From NCBI GenBank assembly GCA_963971285.1, contig OZ020246.1, positions 8,043,217 through 8,107,216 on the forward strand: a stretch of 64,000 nt of DNA. The letters are read 5' to 3'. Position numbers and translations under genes: made by a program. The first letter of the stretch is position 1. Every line of letters begins with the position of its first letter. This DNA is from Astropecten irregularis. Its lineage: Eukaryota; Echinodermata; Asteroidea; Paxillosida; Astropectinidae. Below the pieces are notes generated by a model. It was given only the letters and a program-made list of their open reading frames with translations. It was not told where the DNA came from and made no database searches. Below are positions 12,825 to 24,701 of this stretch, in pieces.

Positions 12825-13709
12825 ATAAAGGTAACATCATACTTTGGTAAGAAACCAAAACAGAATTGTTCACAGATTTACGTATAACTTACAGAGTATG
12901 AAGATGGTGGTGGTAGAAACATACCATTAAAATGTTTCCACCTGAAATGGTGTATTTATTTATCGAGAAATTAGTAAAACATTCGTGAAATAACCACAAG
13001 GGAAACTGACTGAGTTATTTTAAGTCATTGAAAAGTGAACAAAGAAAAATTGACTGGAGCGGGATTCGAACCGGCGACCTCCTGAATACCGTACAGGCGC
13101 TCTACCAACTGAGCCATCCAGCCCTGGTCAATTTTTCTTTGTTCACTTTTCAATGACTTAAAATAACTCAGTCAGTTTCCCTTGTGGTTATTTCACGAAT
13201 ATATTAATTAAAAAGCCGTATCCTCTTTGAGTGATCCCCCATGTGCCGTTCCCAGGTTGCAGCATTGTTGCGTGTATCATTGAAACGATCCCTGGGTTGT
13301 GGCGGTGTGTGCGTGGTTTCATGGCTTCTGACTGCCAAACGAACAAAGATAGTTGACTATTGGGGTCACCACCAACATAGGGCTGGATGGCTCAGTTGGT
13401 AGAGCGCCTGTACGGTATTCAGGAGGTCGCCGGTTCGAATCCCGCTCCAGTCAATTTTTCTTTGTTCACTTTTCAATGACTTAAATTAGTAAAACAACGA
13501 CCAAAAATCTTTTTGATCTTTTAAAAGATCCAAAATGAAAAAAAAAAAGACTTTAAAAATACTGTGGCTGCTTTTCACTATTTTTTCAAAAAGTGGGCAC
13601 CGTATGGAACTGAAATTTTCACAGATGAGTGTTACTGTTTCTGTCTTGATATTTGTGCCCATGCATCTGTATTTCTTCGACAACAACTAAAGTATGATAC
13701 TACCTTTAA
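12825..13709. mobile_element. TTAA-family MITE interrupted by a 502-bp SINE insertion
   Basis: The outer parts (about 12825-12980 and 13483-13709) match the intact copy at 15996-16360 and end in CTACCTTTAA; the left end has decayed to CATAAAGG. The interruption is the composite SINE at 12981-13482. The element lies just downstream of the TAT stop codon, possibly within its 3' UTR. Confidence 0.85.
12981..13482. mobile_element. Composite tRNA-derived SINE with a 220-bp hairpin, 13-bp target duplication
   Basis: The flanking direct repeat is AAATTAGTAAAAC (12968-12980 and 13483-13495); undisrupted MITE copies have this word once, which proves insertion. Positions 12981-13200 are two ~75-base inverted arms (outer end ATTCGTGAAATAACCACAAG) around an antisense tRNA-like core with a perfect B box complement (GGATTCGAACC). 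A ~105-base unique part follows (13201-13305), then a sense SINE copy (13306-13482) with A box TGGCTCAGTTGGTAGAGCGC and B box GGTTCGAATCC. Confidence 0.88.
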
Positions 13710-15164
13710 CAAGTTGAAGATCTCAAGATTTTTGAGTTTGAGAGGGAGAAGTCTCTAAATGTGTTGCTCTGTTTATCTCAGGCTATAGAGCTTTTGTGCA
13801 TGTAGTCCTGTATTAAGGAGGTTGTTTATTTAGTGCCCTTGCTATCATCCACATTTCTCAGTGAGTTTTATCTCTCAGAGATTCCATGCAGCTGCTGTCT
13901 TAATTGAAAATCAAGATTGGAAATAGATAGCGCCAGGAGTGTTCATTTGAGCTGTTTGGATTTAATACTCTCAAAGTTGATGCAGTGGTGTTAACATTTC
14001 CAGAAAGAATGTAACATAATTCTTTCCTCCTATCTCTCTGACATGAGATGGGTGAATAAACAAGTCTCCTTTGTAAAATTACGATAAAAAAAAAATGTTG
14101 CAATAGCTGAACTGAAACCAACAAACGTGTACAAAGTCATGAATTTGTAAGTTATTAATTTTAATGTATAGGTATAAATATCCTCTATTCATACCAGAAT
14201 TAGTTCAATAAACTGAATAACCAGAAAGCATTAGATATTTTATGAAAATAAACTTCAATATCTACAGGTTCATGTTGAATATGGGACAAAATCGGCATTA
14301 ATTCAATTGTTCTGTAAAATGACAAAGAAAAGAATTAATTTTACCTGTATAGGAGTGCATTAATTACATTATTGGAATTTGCCAAGTTAAACTTGATTGG
14401 AATTGGTCAAAGAGATCAAGTATCATATTTTGTAAAGTATGTTGATTTTAAGTTCAACTCTGTAACTGAAAGCTTACTTCAAATAGAGCAATATTAACTG
14501 TGTTTGCATGGATCATTATCATATTGTTTATTTATCAAATGTGTGTGTGTGTCATGTTTTATCAGTAAAAAAAATAACACTTAAATTTATAATAAACTTT
14601 TTCAATGATTTTCCCGCTCAATCAAAGCCCTGGGAAACTACACTGTAATGACTTTTGCCCTCAGAGGGATTGTAGGGCCAATGATTTTCCGCAAAAATGG
14701 AAAACGGACGGAATTCACAGAATCTGCTCCTTGAAACGGAATTCCATTTTCAAAACGGAAAAGTAAATTCACCAATTAAATTCACAAAATGCATTATTTT
14801 TGTGAAATGATTGCTATACATTTCCTAGGCTAACTGAATCATGGTTTGGTCTTGCAATAGTTGACTGTTTTTGTGACAAAACACAGTCTGACAAGTTAGT
14901 CTTCACTGTGCAAAAGTTACAACACTGTTCCAGTGGCAGTGCCCAAACAGTCAGTGAAAGTCAGTATGCAATTTACTGCATGTTGTACAACTTTTTGGAA
15001 CTGAAAAGCATGAAACAGATTTGTTCAGTCTGAAACTGAATTTTCAGCCTTAAATGGAATCCAAGGATTTTAGAAATGGAATTTGCACTTTTTTGAAATA
15101 GAAAATCAGTGACCCTAGGATTGTAAAGAGAGCAAACAATTTAAAAAATGCTAAATGAGTTAGG

Positions 15165-15370
15165 AGGGCCTGATTTTGTTATCCTAGCTCATGGGGCCTG
15201 ACATTTTGATCCTAGCAGGATCTTTCTCAAAGACAGGGCATGACATTTTTATCCTAACAGGAAGATGCTGCTCAGAGAGCCTGACGTTTCAATCCTAGCA
15301 GTAGAAAGATCATGCTAGGATCAAAACGTCATCCTGCTAGGATCAAAACATCAGTCTCTCTAACTCTAAA
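15165..15370. repeat. Dispersed repeat with CCTAGCAGGATC words
   Basis: Words of the type GGCCTGACATTTTGATCCTA and CTAGCAGGATCTTTCTC recur several times in both orientations inside this block. Shorter pieces of the same family lie near 17249-17300, 31522-31570 and 52604-52660, where CCTGCTAGGAT is followed by CAGGCCCTCCAA. No coding content. Confidence 0.65.
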
Positions 15371-15995
15371 CTTGCATTTTCAGGACGAGGTCATTTTGGT
15401 TGATGGGCAGTTAGTAGCAGCTTGTTACTTCCATCAATTTTTTTAAAAAGAGCATTGAACTCGTCCTAAGCAATGATTACTGGTGAATGTGTGTGTTCAG
15501 TAATGTTTTTAGCTGAATTTGAAATCTTTAATAAATGCAGAGAGCAGTATTTTCATCTCTGTGTAGGTGTGCTGTGGAAAGATCAAATACAACTGTGTGC
15601 TCCAAGTGTTTGCAAACGACTTGGAATTGTACATAATTGGCAGCCATTTTCTGAACAAACATAATTTTATGTATCATGCGGAATTATCATCTCTGTCTTT
15701 GGAATTTGATAGAGGTAGAATATCAGAGTTATTTCACTTTGCTGTTTCCTGTGTGTGTTGTGTTTTTTGCAAAATATTTGCACTTTTAAGTTTTAAGTGG
15801 AATATATTAGTTTTAAGTGAAAAAAATTCCCTTTGTCATCTGTACCTGAAATATATAGACAAGGGAATTAAATTTTCTTGTTTAATAGTTAAGTTCTGTT
15901 CGGATGAAGATTATGAAAAGCAGCTGCAGGTGGTTGTTACAACAATGTCAGAGTGAGATGATTTATAAATCTTACAGCTTCCAGTCAAGACATCC

Positions 15996-16360
15996 TTAAA
16001 GGTTGTATCATACTTTGGTAAGAAACCAAAACAGAAATGTTCACAGATTTACGTATACCTTTCAGGGTATGAAGATGATGCTGGTAGAAACCTACTGTTA
16101 AAATATTTCCGCCTGAAATGGTGTATTTATCCAGAAATTAATAAAACAACGTCCGAAAATCTTTTTGATCTTTTAAAAGATCAAAAATAAAAGAGAAAAG
16201 ACTTAAGAAATACTGTGGCCGTTTTTCACTGTTTTCTCATAAGGTTGGTACCGTATGGGACTGAAATTTTCACAGATGACTTTTACTGTATCTTCCTTGA
16301 AATTTTTGCCCATGAATCTGTATTTCTTTGACAAAAACCAAAGTATGATACTACCTTTAA
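15996..16360. mobile_element. Intact TTAA-flanked MITE, 365 bp
   Basis: Best preserved family copy in the window: TTAA, then AGGTTGTATCATACTTTGG at the left, and CCAAAGTATGATACTACCT then TTAA at the right. The interior is non-coding. It serves as the reference for the disrupted copies at 7328 and 12825. Confidence 0.9.
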
Positions 16361-18020
16361 TACCTTAATTATCTGATACAATGCAATGTTTCTTATCAAG
16401 GTACTGTGAATTTGAGGTGTGTGTATTTGCAGAAATATATTGTTACATAGTATAAATATATATAAAGCTGTACAGAAGAGGTTCTAAAAATATAATAAGA
16501 TTTTATTAACATAATGATATGTTTTTAGTTCACATAATTATGTACAACTGTTTAAATACATTTTCATCCTTGTTGGTTTGCAGTTTACTCTTAGATAATT
16601 CTTTCTTCAGAAGTCATTAAATAATCTGAGCAATAATGTGGGGACAACTTGTTAAAGTAGTGGTGACATTTTCTTTCAGGATACCATTTCTTGACACTTG
16701 TCAAGTGCTCCCCTGTTTGTGTTAATCACCACTTGTAATAACAATATTTTATGATGCTGTTGACAGTAGAAACACAGCAGTACTGTATCCTTCAAATATT
16801 TATAATATTTTGCATGCCTTCGGAGTTTGCCTCATTTTCCAATTTTGTTTGAGTTGAAATTTAGGAGTTTTAGGATGTGCATGCTTAAACTACAGTTAAA
16901 ATTGGGATTGCTGATATTATTCCAACTTACATGAATCCCCCAACCCTAGCCACCCCCCCTTTAATAAATAAATAAATACACAAAAGCACATACTGTTTTA
17001 AAAGCTGTAAAACTATGCACTTTATGTATGAAATTAATTATCAATAGGCCTACTTTTGTTGTTGATTAATAGCAGTGACATGTCCTATAGGCCTACATTT
17101 CCTGCAATAGATGTGTGTTTGAGAAAATCACCACCTGTGGTAATATTCATGGTTGCTGTTGACACTAGTAGACTAGTACTGTAGGAATCATTTATACACA
17201 TTATTTCATCGATAGTTTGCCCATATTCTTCCATTTTTACTTGGAATTAGGAGGGCCGGACATTTCAATCCTAGCAGGATCTTTCTCAAAGGCTTTGTTT
17301 CAGTAGACATTTGGGGTACATGAAGATAATGGGCCTGTTTGTTTCACGCAAAGGATCCAATATTTTGGGATCCACCTCCTATGCAGGGTACCCTAAAATG
17401 GGATCCGGATCCGCAGGATTCGTCATAAACAAACAGGCCCAATGTGTGTACTGTGCTGTCTGTGCAAGCTTTTGCTTCTACAGAAAAGTTATGATATTTG
17501 GAATTATGTTTTCCAACTGAAGGACCCCCAACCCCCAAAAAGTAAATAGATACTGATAAATCAATAAATATGCAAAAGCACAAACTGTTTTAAATGACTT
17601 AAAACTATTCTCTTCAAATTTACTGGTGGGCTATTAATGTATCCATACAAGTTATCCATTGGTTGTGCTGTGAACATTAACAGGGTGAATAAAGAAAAAG
17701 ACAAAACAGATTCCCTTTTATGTATGTTTTATTGTTGAATATACAAAAAACAATTGACCACAAATCATTTGTTAATTTGTTTATAACATGTGGGATGATC
17801 GACCTGTTTCTGAAGGCCATGTATGTACTTTGTTGCAACTCTTGCCAAGTGGGAAATACATTTTTTTTTTTAAGTTGAAACAATTTTTGTGACCCTTATT
17901 ACATTGCCTAGCCTATGAACAGATGTATTTGGAGGTACATGTAAGAAACTTGGAACACATTAGCTTTGCAGGCAATGCAAGACTCTTCAGTGAAAAGATA
18001 ACCTTCCACATTGGAATTCT

Positions 18021-18421
18021 GGGGATTGTAAAGTTGGGGACCCTGTTCCTTTATTAGAACGGAAACTTAATTTTAAACCTGCAAAAATACCTTACAAGAT
18101 TACTCTGTCTCCAGGATTAATTTTGTGGAAAAAGGGCAGGGTTTTGATAAATGAGGGAAATTATGGGGTAGAAACAACCACAGCAACACAAACCAGTCAC
18201 TGATAATTAAATATATGGTGACACTCCGGCGTTCCAGTGTTTGGAAGTCAGATAAGAAAGTCGCATTTCTGTGGTATTTAATTATTTATCTGAATTCACT
18301 CAAAATAGGGTGAGCATCATTGACAGAGCATTAACTGAGGTTAGTTACACTTTTGTAGGTTGACAATGACATCTTTGAACAAAATGATAAAAACAGAGGT
18401 GTCCCGAACTTTACATTCCCC
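18021..18421. mobile_element. Non-autonomous hAT-type element with 8-bp target duplication
   Basis: Ends GGGGATTGTAAAGTTGGGGA and CCGAACTTTACATTCCCC are inverted repeats; the direct 8-bp repeat GGAATTCT lies at 18013-18020 and 18422-18429. An 8-bp duplication is the hallmark of hAT transposases. The ~400-bp body shows no transposase frame. Two smaller relatives with the same ends lie at 52808 and 53085. Confidence 0.85.
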
Positions 18422-18733
18422 GGAATTCTTACCATGGAGGAACCCAGGTAAAAGTGAGAATGAAGGGATCCGGTGAGGCACATGGATGCAACATTAATTG
18501 ACAAAGCCAAAGTGAAATTATTTTAATTAAGATAACCTTGTCTTACCTTTGTTATTGGGATGCCTACCGTAGGCTGATCATGAAGGTCTGTTTTCCTTCC
18601 TCCATGGGCTGACTATGCTGTTTTCAAGTTGCACCTCTCAGCCTGGATGCAGAATTAATTGTCTGAAAACCAAGTAGTCAGGGCCTACAATGTGTTATTT
18701 AAATGAAAATGGGGTTAATGTCTTTTACGCCAC

Positions 18734-19003
18734 CAGTGGCGTAGCCAGGATTTTTTAATAGGGGGGGGGGGGGGCCAACATGTACATTTTAGCCAATACC
18801 GGCTTGACCAGGCCTGCGCATTGGATGCACTAGTAGGCCTACTGAATACGCGCGCCAGCATTGAGGCACGTTGGTGTTGTTTTGGGAGGGGGGTTGTTTT
18901 TAGGAGGAGGAGCCCTCAGACCTTTTTTTTTTTTTTTTTTTAGGGGATGAATAGGGGGTGGCCCTGCCCCCCCCCCCCCCCCCCCCACCTGTCTACGCCA
19001 GTG
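18734..19003. mobile_element. Non-autonomous hAT-type element (CAGTGGCGTAG ends), 8-bp target duplication
   Basis: The inverted ends are CAGTGGCGTAGCCAGG and CCTGTCTACGCCAGTG, flanked by the exact direct repeat TACGCCAC (18726-18733 and 19004-19011). The 270-bp body is made of long G, T and C runs (about 14 G at 18761, a T run near 18923, a C run near 18967) and has no coding potential. The homopolymers make its true length uncertain. Confidence 0.9.
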
Positions 19004-19524
19004 TACGCCACCCATTATTGTCAGTATTTATTTAGGTTCTCCTGTTCCAAAATGAGATTTGTTACTTAAAGCAAATGTATTCATGGGCCCTGTAAAAATG
19101 AACATAGGGGCCTAGGCCTATTTCGGCAATATTTCAATTCAGTGAACCAGTCTTTAATATAATAATACTAATACTTAGGCCTAGGCCTACCCATGGAGAA
19201 ATTATTATTTCTCAAATAAATACTAAAAATAATATGGGTGGTGTAAACATGGTAAAAGACACTAATGCCATGGAGATATAATAGCACCTTTTATACTGTA
19301 AAGCACACCTGAAAATGTGGATATCCGGCCAGGTTTTTTGAAGCTCTGAGAAAGTAATTACTAATGATTAAACTTTGCAACATTTTCACTCACCTGCGTC
19401 AAATTTGCCGCTCGTCTGTAGCTGTGATTGTGCAACTATTGGTCTATTGATGGCGCTGTTTATAATTTCTTTGGTACACAACATGTGTGTACAAAGTACA
19501 ACATGTATCACATATTGTATCAAG

Positions 19525-20397
19525 ATGGAGGCTTGTGCTAAGGAAGACGGTGCGACTGCGATTCGTCAGAGAATGGCTCAAAATCAACCCAAAGAACGGA
19601 ACCCCGACGCATCTATTATTGAAGAATCGTTGGTGGACAAATTCCTGGACACATTTTGCAGTATCAGCACTCCAAACATCGCCAAATGTCTCTGTATTGT
19701 TGTGGCGATAGGATCGGTCCTGTACGAGTTTTACCCTGTGCCCGATTCGTATTTCTCCGACAAGCACAACATTCTCAACCAGTATTCCGTCAAGCTGGCG
19801 TGGGGATGGACCATGCTCCTCCATACCCCTGTTATCGTCCTCAGTGGACTTCGAAGCTCGGCCTACATCACACAGATGCTCAAGGGGCTGGTGCGAGTTC
19901 TAGTTGTGGGGACTGCGGTGTGGTATTTCTGGGTGGAGATTGTGTTCCACTCCGTCATGCAGATGACTGGAGCGTGTATTGGCGATGAGAGCTTGACCGA
20001 TGTCCGCACCTGTTTCAAGGCTGGCTTCAGGTGGAATGGATTCGACATCTCCGGACACTGTTTTCTCTTGATATTCAGTGCACTGTTGATCCACGAAGAA
20101 TTAAATATAGTTAGGAGTATGACTAATTCTTCGTTATCCAAATGTGAAACAGACGAGAATAATTTCATCAAGATTGCTGACACAGATATAAGCAACCACC
20201 CAATTTTAATTGTTGTTCTTCAGTTCTTTACTGTACTGGTTGTGATGCTTGAACTGTTATGGATATTAATGGTGACGATGACATCAATTTATTTCCATGT
20301 TTGGAGTCATAAACTGATTGGAACAATCATCGCTATCCTGACTTGGCATGTTATTTATAATATTTGGTACAAAACAAAGATTTCACCTGGTTCTTAA
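19525..20397 (+). CDS. FITM2: FIT family ER lipid diphosphatase (fat storage-inducing transmembrane protein), single coding exon
   Basis: FIT proteins are multi-pass ER membrane proteins with acyl-CoA diphosphatase activity, needed for lipid droplet budding. The chosen start at 19525 (CAAGATGG, good Kozak context) gives 290 residues, close to the ~260-290 usual for FIT proteins; an in-frame upstream ATG at 19375 would add 50 residues of poor quality. About six hydrophobic segments are visible, starting near residues 53, 94, 120, 174, 226 and 264. The two family histidines are present: H178 in FDISGHCF and H258 in SIYFHVW. The segment between them (about 198-225) is polar. The C-terminus lacks a classical KKXX signal. 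The whole protein is one uninterrupted exon, whereas vertebrate FITM genes are split. FITM1 versus FITM2 cannot be decided; the name follows the more widespread member. Confidence 0.93.
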   Translation: MEACAKEDGATAIRQRMAQNQPKERNPDASIIEESLVDKFLDTFCSISTPNIAKCLCIVVAIGSVLYEFYPVPDSYFSDKHNILNQYSVKLAWGWTMLLHTPVIVLSGLRSSAYITQMLKGLVRVLVVGTAVWYFWVEIVFHSVMQMTGACIGDESLTDVRTCFKAGFRWNGFDISGHCFLLIFSALLIHEELNIVRSMTNSSLSKCETDENNFIKIADTDISNHPILIVVLQFFTVLVVMLELLWILMVTMTSIYFHVWSHKLIGTIIAILTWHVIYNIWYKTKISPGS

Positions 20398-21884
20398 CTG
20401 CCAAAGACGTAATGATTACAACTTACAAGTACATGTATTCTTGAAAGATTCATTTGTCGTCTTTGAAACATGTGCATGTGATGATATGATTTTATATTAG
20501 AACAAAATCTTGCTCTTTTAAAGTTTTCACACCTGAAATTTAGCATGAACGTAAGATAAGCAAAGTAGTGTAAAGTCATCTTTTGAGAAACTAGGGATTG
20601 CTTCTTGCAAAGTCGGGGTGTTCACCAAAGGATTGAGTCGAAGAATGAGTTGAGATGATTGAAACAATTTAACGTGCAGAATCACTTTGTGTTTTATTGC
20701 AATTCAGAAGCTCCTCTCTCCATCCAAATTGCATGAAACTCAGAGACTAGTACTTTTGGTAGAAGTGCTTTTAGACGTAATAATTCACCAGGCTGAGAGT
20801 CATAACTGCAATGACTGATGGTCAGACTGGAGGTTCTGGGTTCAAACCCAACCCAAGCTAACACAATGTTTTCTTCACATGATAAAAATATTGCTTAGTT
20901 TTAATGAATTCTAAAATATATCATGAAAGTAAGATATAAAGGTCAAATTTGGCATTCTAATAATGAAATAAAACAAAATAATTAGACATGTGACCTACCA
21001 AATAATCAATTAATAATTATTACTTTAATATCTGGTTATTCAAATAAATAAAGATCATCTTTGAGGGCTTTTTTTGGCAAAGCCAATTTCAGTATTACTA
21101 GGATCTTTGACAGTGATTTCTTGATAAATATGAAAATTATTTCAATGATTATAATCATTTAATTGGACAAAGTAATTATTGGTTAGGTTATTGTATTCAG
21201 AAATGTTCCAACCGGGCTCCATGAATTTTAGACAAGTCCATTAAAAAATCATAATCTTCCTATAAATTACAATGGTAAAATGGCAGTGGCATTTATATGA
21301 ACTTCATACTGAACATTACTTAAAGTTATACAACTCTGGATTTGTTAAATCTAAATTTGAGATTGTTTGTGATTGATTCTTGTTCTTAACTCTTATTTAT
21401 CAGCATAATAATTTGCTAGAGAAATTTTATACAAAATTATACTTTCTGATATCTTTCCCTACCCACTTCATTGATTCATTCTTGTATCAATTTCCTAACG
21501 CCTTTGCAAAGTGTTTGAGAAACTTATTAAATGAAATAAAACGGGTACAATAAAATACTGAGTGTTAAATGTATTTAAAATCTGTCGCTTCTAACTTTCT
21601 TCTGCAAACTTTCAAATTCCATTTTCGTCCACTCATCCCCCTCTTCAATAAATACGGAATGTCTTATTTCCTGCAATCTATGGCAGCTTTCTGCATTCAT
21701 ATAATTATGACTCTTCAATTAATTGTTCCATATCTCAGGAATAAACTCTCTACAAAAATTAGAAACATTAATACATATAACTGGCTTTAAGAAATGCATC
21801 CAAAAATAGTAAATACCCATGTCCTTCAATGTTGAAGCACCTGTTATATGCATGTACGGTAATCTATACTTTTAGGTTTTCAAG
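20398..21884. other. Spacer between convergent FIT and GDAP1-like genes
   Basis: This holds the 3' UTRs of two convergent genes. A possible polyadenylation signal AATAAA for the FIT gene lies near 21045. A tRNA-like tail (GGTTCTGGGTTCAAACCCAA, about 20832-20851) marks a SINE remnant. No further coding sequence was seen. Confidence 0.55.
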
Positions 21885-24701
21885 TTACTTTTTTTGGTAA
21901 TAAATATAAACACCTGCGGCTCCAGCCAGCACAGCTGAAGCTCCAAGAACCCATGGTATGGCACATTTGAGCTTATATCGCATAAGAGGGACTGTGTAAG
22001 ACCAGAATAAATTATTTGCGTAAAGGCATGATGTACGGAAGCTCGGCAGTTGAAGGACTCGCTGGTAGTACCTTTCCACATTTGGCCGTTTGTTATCAGT
22101 CCAGAAGTAGGAGTAACCGACAAGGACAAGCCGATGTAGGAGAGTTGCAAGGTAGATGTCAGCCGCAGTGAAGTTCTTACCACACAGCCATGGTTTCTCC
22201 TCCGTTGGAACATCTGTGGAAGAAAAAACAGAACTGATTACTACCATTTTATCCAATTTTAATCCAACTAACATTTGGAGATGCTCACAGGATATTATTG
22301 CTTTGCATATGATACCGGAACTTTACCATAAAACAAAAAATTCAGCTGGGAATCGGCAACAATCCAATCCATTCCATATGCATTAGATGAGATTTTGCTA
22401 AGCAAACATTTGGGTTTTTTTTCAGCATGGCCGGTTTACTACAAGTATATTCTGATTCAAATCCTTAAAGCCTCACTCTAGAAATGATGATAAAATATCC
22501 TCCATTGTGTGTATGGTATGTATGATTACCTTGATTTTCCTCCTCCATTCTTCCCAATTCTGCTTCGACTTCAGTCAGGACACTTTCCACCACATCTAAG
22601 GTTTTCCTCAGGCTGTTTTCTGCCATCAACTTGTCCAGGAATTGAAGCAATGCTGCCTCTTTATTCAAATACTCATACCGAAGGTCTGTGTATTTTTCAG
22701 AGTAGCGTCTAACCTGTTTTGCATTTGCTTTGAATGATTCTGAAATTGGACAAAAGGGGAACAAGATTTTCATTTTTAGTTATTTATGTTGGGATGGACT
22801 TTTTAAAAGTTAGATATTGGAAACTGATACACTTTGAGTAAACCTTTTAAACATCAAATTTGGGGGTTTCAAACAGTCCTCTCTTACTTATGACAGCATC
22901 GCCAGTAAATTTTCTGGTGAGTCCCCTGGTATACTGAGGATTCATTAAGGTTCCCATTGTGAGTTCTTCCACTGCAAATGACTTCAATAGCTGAAGAAAC
23001 CGGCTGCACTTCTGACCTTCCTCTGTCTTCTCATCAGGAAAAAATCGAGGGACTGGCAAGGAATGAGAAGGAGCAAAAGCTGGTAGTGAGGAATGAGATT
23101 AGAAGATGTAACTAACACACAGGAGAAAGGACCTATCACATCGCAGTGTTTTGTCACAGATTGCTGCAGTTGTAAATGAATAAAAACATGTTATATAAAC
23201 TTGTCACCAAGTATCTCCACTGCTCATTACACCAAAATGCAAATAATTATGGACTGGTAGAGTAAGATGGACTGTGCACTGGCCTAGTACTACACAGTAA
23301 TTCACTTACTCCAATTTAGGTCTATTCCTGTGGTTCACTTATGCCAAACCTACTAAATACAACACAGTGTACATGAATCAGCTTGTGTAGGTTTAGGACA
23401 TCTGTGCCTTGCAACAACCTGCAAGAAACTTTTAAATCAGCAGGTTTGGGGTTACATGTATTTTAAAGGGATTGCATACGTTTGGTAATTTGAGCCTATT
23501 GTTTGTTTCAAACCAATATAATTGTATATATATACCATAAAACTAACCTGTGAAAGTTTCAATTCAAAAGGTGGTAGCGTTTGTGAGATTTGGGCGACAA
23601 ACTAGAGCGGTTATTTCACGCCAGATAACAGTTAGTCAATAGCTGAGAAGCGTTACGGCCATAACGCTTCTCAGATTCATAATTTTTTGAGATAAAAAGT
23701 GAAATATTTTTCCATAACCGCGGTACTTCGAATTGAACGTTTCTCAATATGCATTATTCTATCCAAAGCAGCTGTACTTCTCACCAAGTAAGTTTTTATT
23801 GCCATAAATTTTCAGAGTCGTTACCAAACGTATGCAATGCCTTTAAAGCAAATCAATATTATTAACAATCTGACTTACGCTCAGGAGTGATTTGGTCAAC
23901 ATATCCAATGATAGATTCAGATTCAATTAACGTTGTGCGTCCTTCAATGCTCAGACATGGTACCGTCATGAGGGGGTGGATGCGGACATACCAAGGCAGT
24001 AAGTGCTCACCACCGTGAATCTCAACAAGCACACTTTTGAACTTGATGTTCTTCTCTGCCAAAGCAAATCTTGCCTGCACACAAAATAAACCAGAGCAAA
24101 TGCTGCTGAAGCTGAATAAAATCTACATAATGTGTGATTTGGGAACCGGTTGTCAAAGTTTTGCTAACATGAGAAAAATGCGTGCATCCAAATTTTAAAT
24201 ATTGCAATATTTTGGCAAGTAAAATGCAGATTATCAGCAAAGAGGAAGTCAATTGAAGATGCCTAGACAACCAAATGATTAAATCTTTGATTGTAAACTT
24301 GCAGTGTAAGACTGGAAATGGCTGCTGTGGGCATTATGAATGCTTAGACAAATTTTGGCAATACAGGTACATGTTATTTATTTTAAATGTCAAACTCATC
24401 CTTCCATCTTAACCTAAACCCTCTGCAACTTCCACACAAGACAAGCTGTTTACCACACATCACCACAGGCTCCACAGGGAGACTGGACCATAAACCATAC
24501 ATTACCACACAAACCACACTGTGGTGTATTGTGGTATTCAGGACACCACACCTACCACAGGAAAAACAATATGTGGTAAACTGTGGTATGCACTATGTAG
24601 GTGGCTTAAGGTTAAATGACATTTTATACAATTTTACATTATAAATACTTTACCCTTTGTGAAAAGAAGGACGCCGGAGCATGGTAAAGAGTAAGTGACA
24701 T
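21885..24701 (-). CDS. GDAP1: GDAP1-like mitochondrial GST-fold protein, five exons, complete
   Basis: GDAP1 is a tail-anchored outer mitochondrial membrane protein of the glutathione S-transferase fold, linked to mitochondrial shape and redox control. Exons on the minus strand: 24701-24654 (ATG), 24074-23879, 23052-22888, 22739-22530, 22213-21885 (TAA). Phases fit throughout and give 315 residues (vertebrate GDAP1 about 358). Exon 1 encodes MSLTLYHAPASFFSQR, the GST beta1-alpha1 start; exon 2 encodes ARFALAEKNIKFK and VPCLSIEGRTTLIESE (thioredoxin-fold half with the cis-proline VPCL). Exon 4 gives the family's long basic/acidic helical insert. Exon 5 encodes PWLCGKNFTAADIYLATLLH, RPNVERYYQRVLQ and a C-terminal hydrophobic segment (AIPWVLGASAVLAGAAGVYI) followed by YYQKK, the tail anchor. 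It could equally be orthologous to GDAP1L1. Confidence 0.93.
23463..23846. mobile_element. TTAA-flanked MITE in a GDAP1-like intron
   Basis: TTAA precedes AGGGATTGCATACGTTTGG and follows CCAAACGTATGCAATGCCT, so the 384-bp element has ~24-bp terminal inverted repeats and a TTAA duplication. Non-coding. The ends differ from the AGGTAGTATCATAC family but the design is the same. It lies in the intron between exons 24074-23879 and 23052-22888. Confidence 0.88.

Larger units (their letters stand above)
13710..19524. other. Intergenic spacer between TAT and the FIT gene
   Basis: I see no convincing exon in this stretch. It holds dispersed repeats (15165-15370 and 17249-17300), a MITE at 15996-16360, two hAT-type elements at 18021 and 18734, and AT-rich sequence. 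A frame at 15567-15956 is cysteine- and phenylalanine-rich without recognisable homology. Confidence 0.6.

Noticed and set aside
13380-13455. tRNA genes at 8955, 9520, 13055 (-), 13380 and 29200 (-)
   Set aside because: They have good A- and B-box words, but the acceptor stem has a mismatched first pair and the anticodon arm gives no proper 7-base loop with T33. They are repeated with the same flanks and target duplications, so they are SINE cores.
15567-15956. 129-codon frame on the plus strand
   Set aside because: Composition is like surrounding AT-rich DNA, no homology recognised, and no flanking splice signals that would join it to TAT or the FIT gene.
19375-19524. 50-residue N-terminal extension of the FIT protein
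   Set aside because: The upstream ATG has poor context, the extension is Cys-rich without family similarity, and the Met at 19525 has a good Kozak context and gives the usual length.
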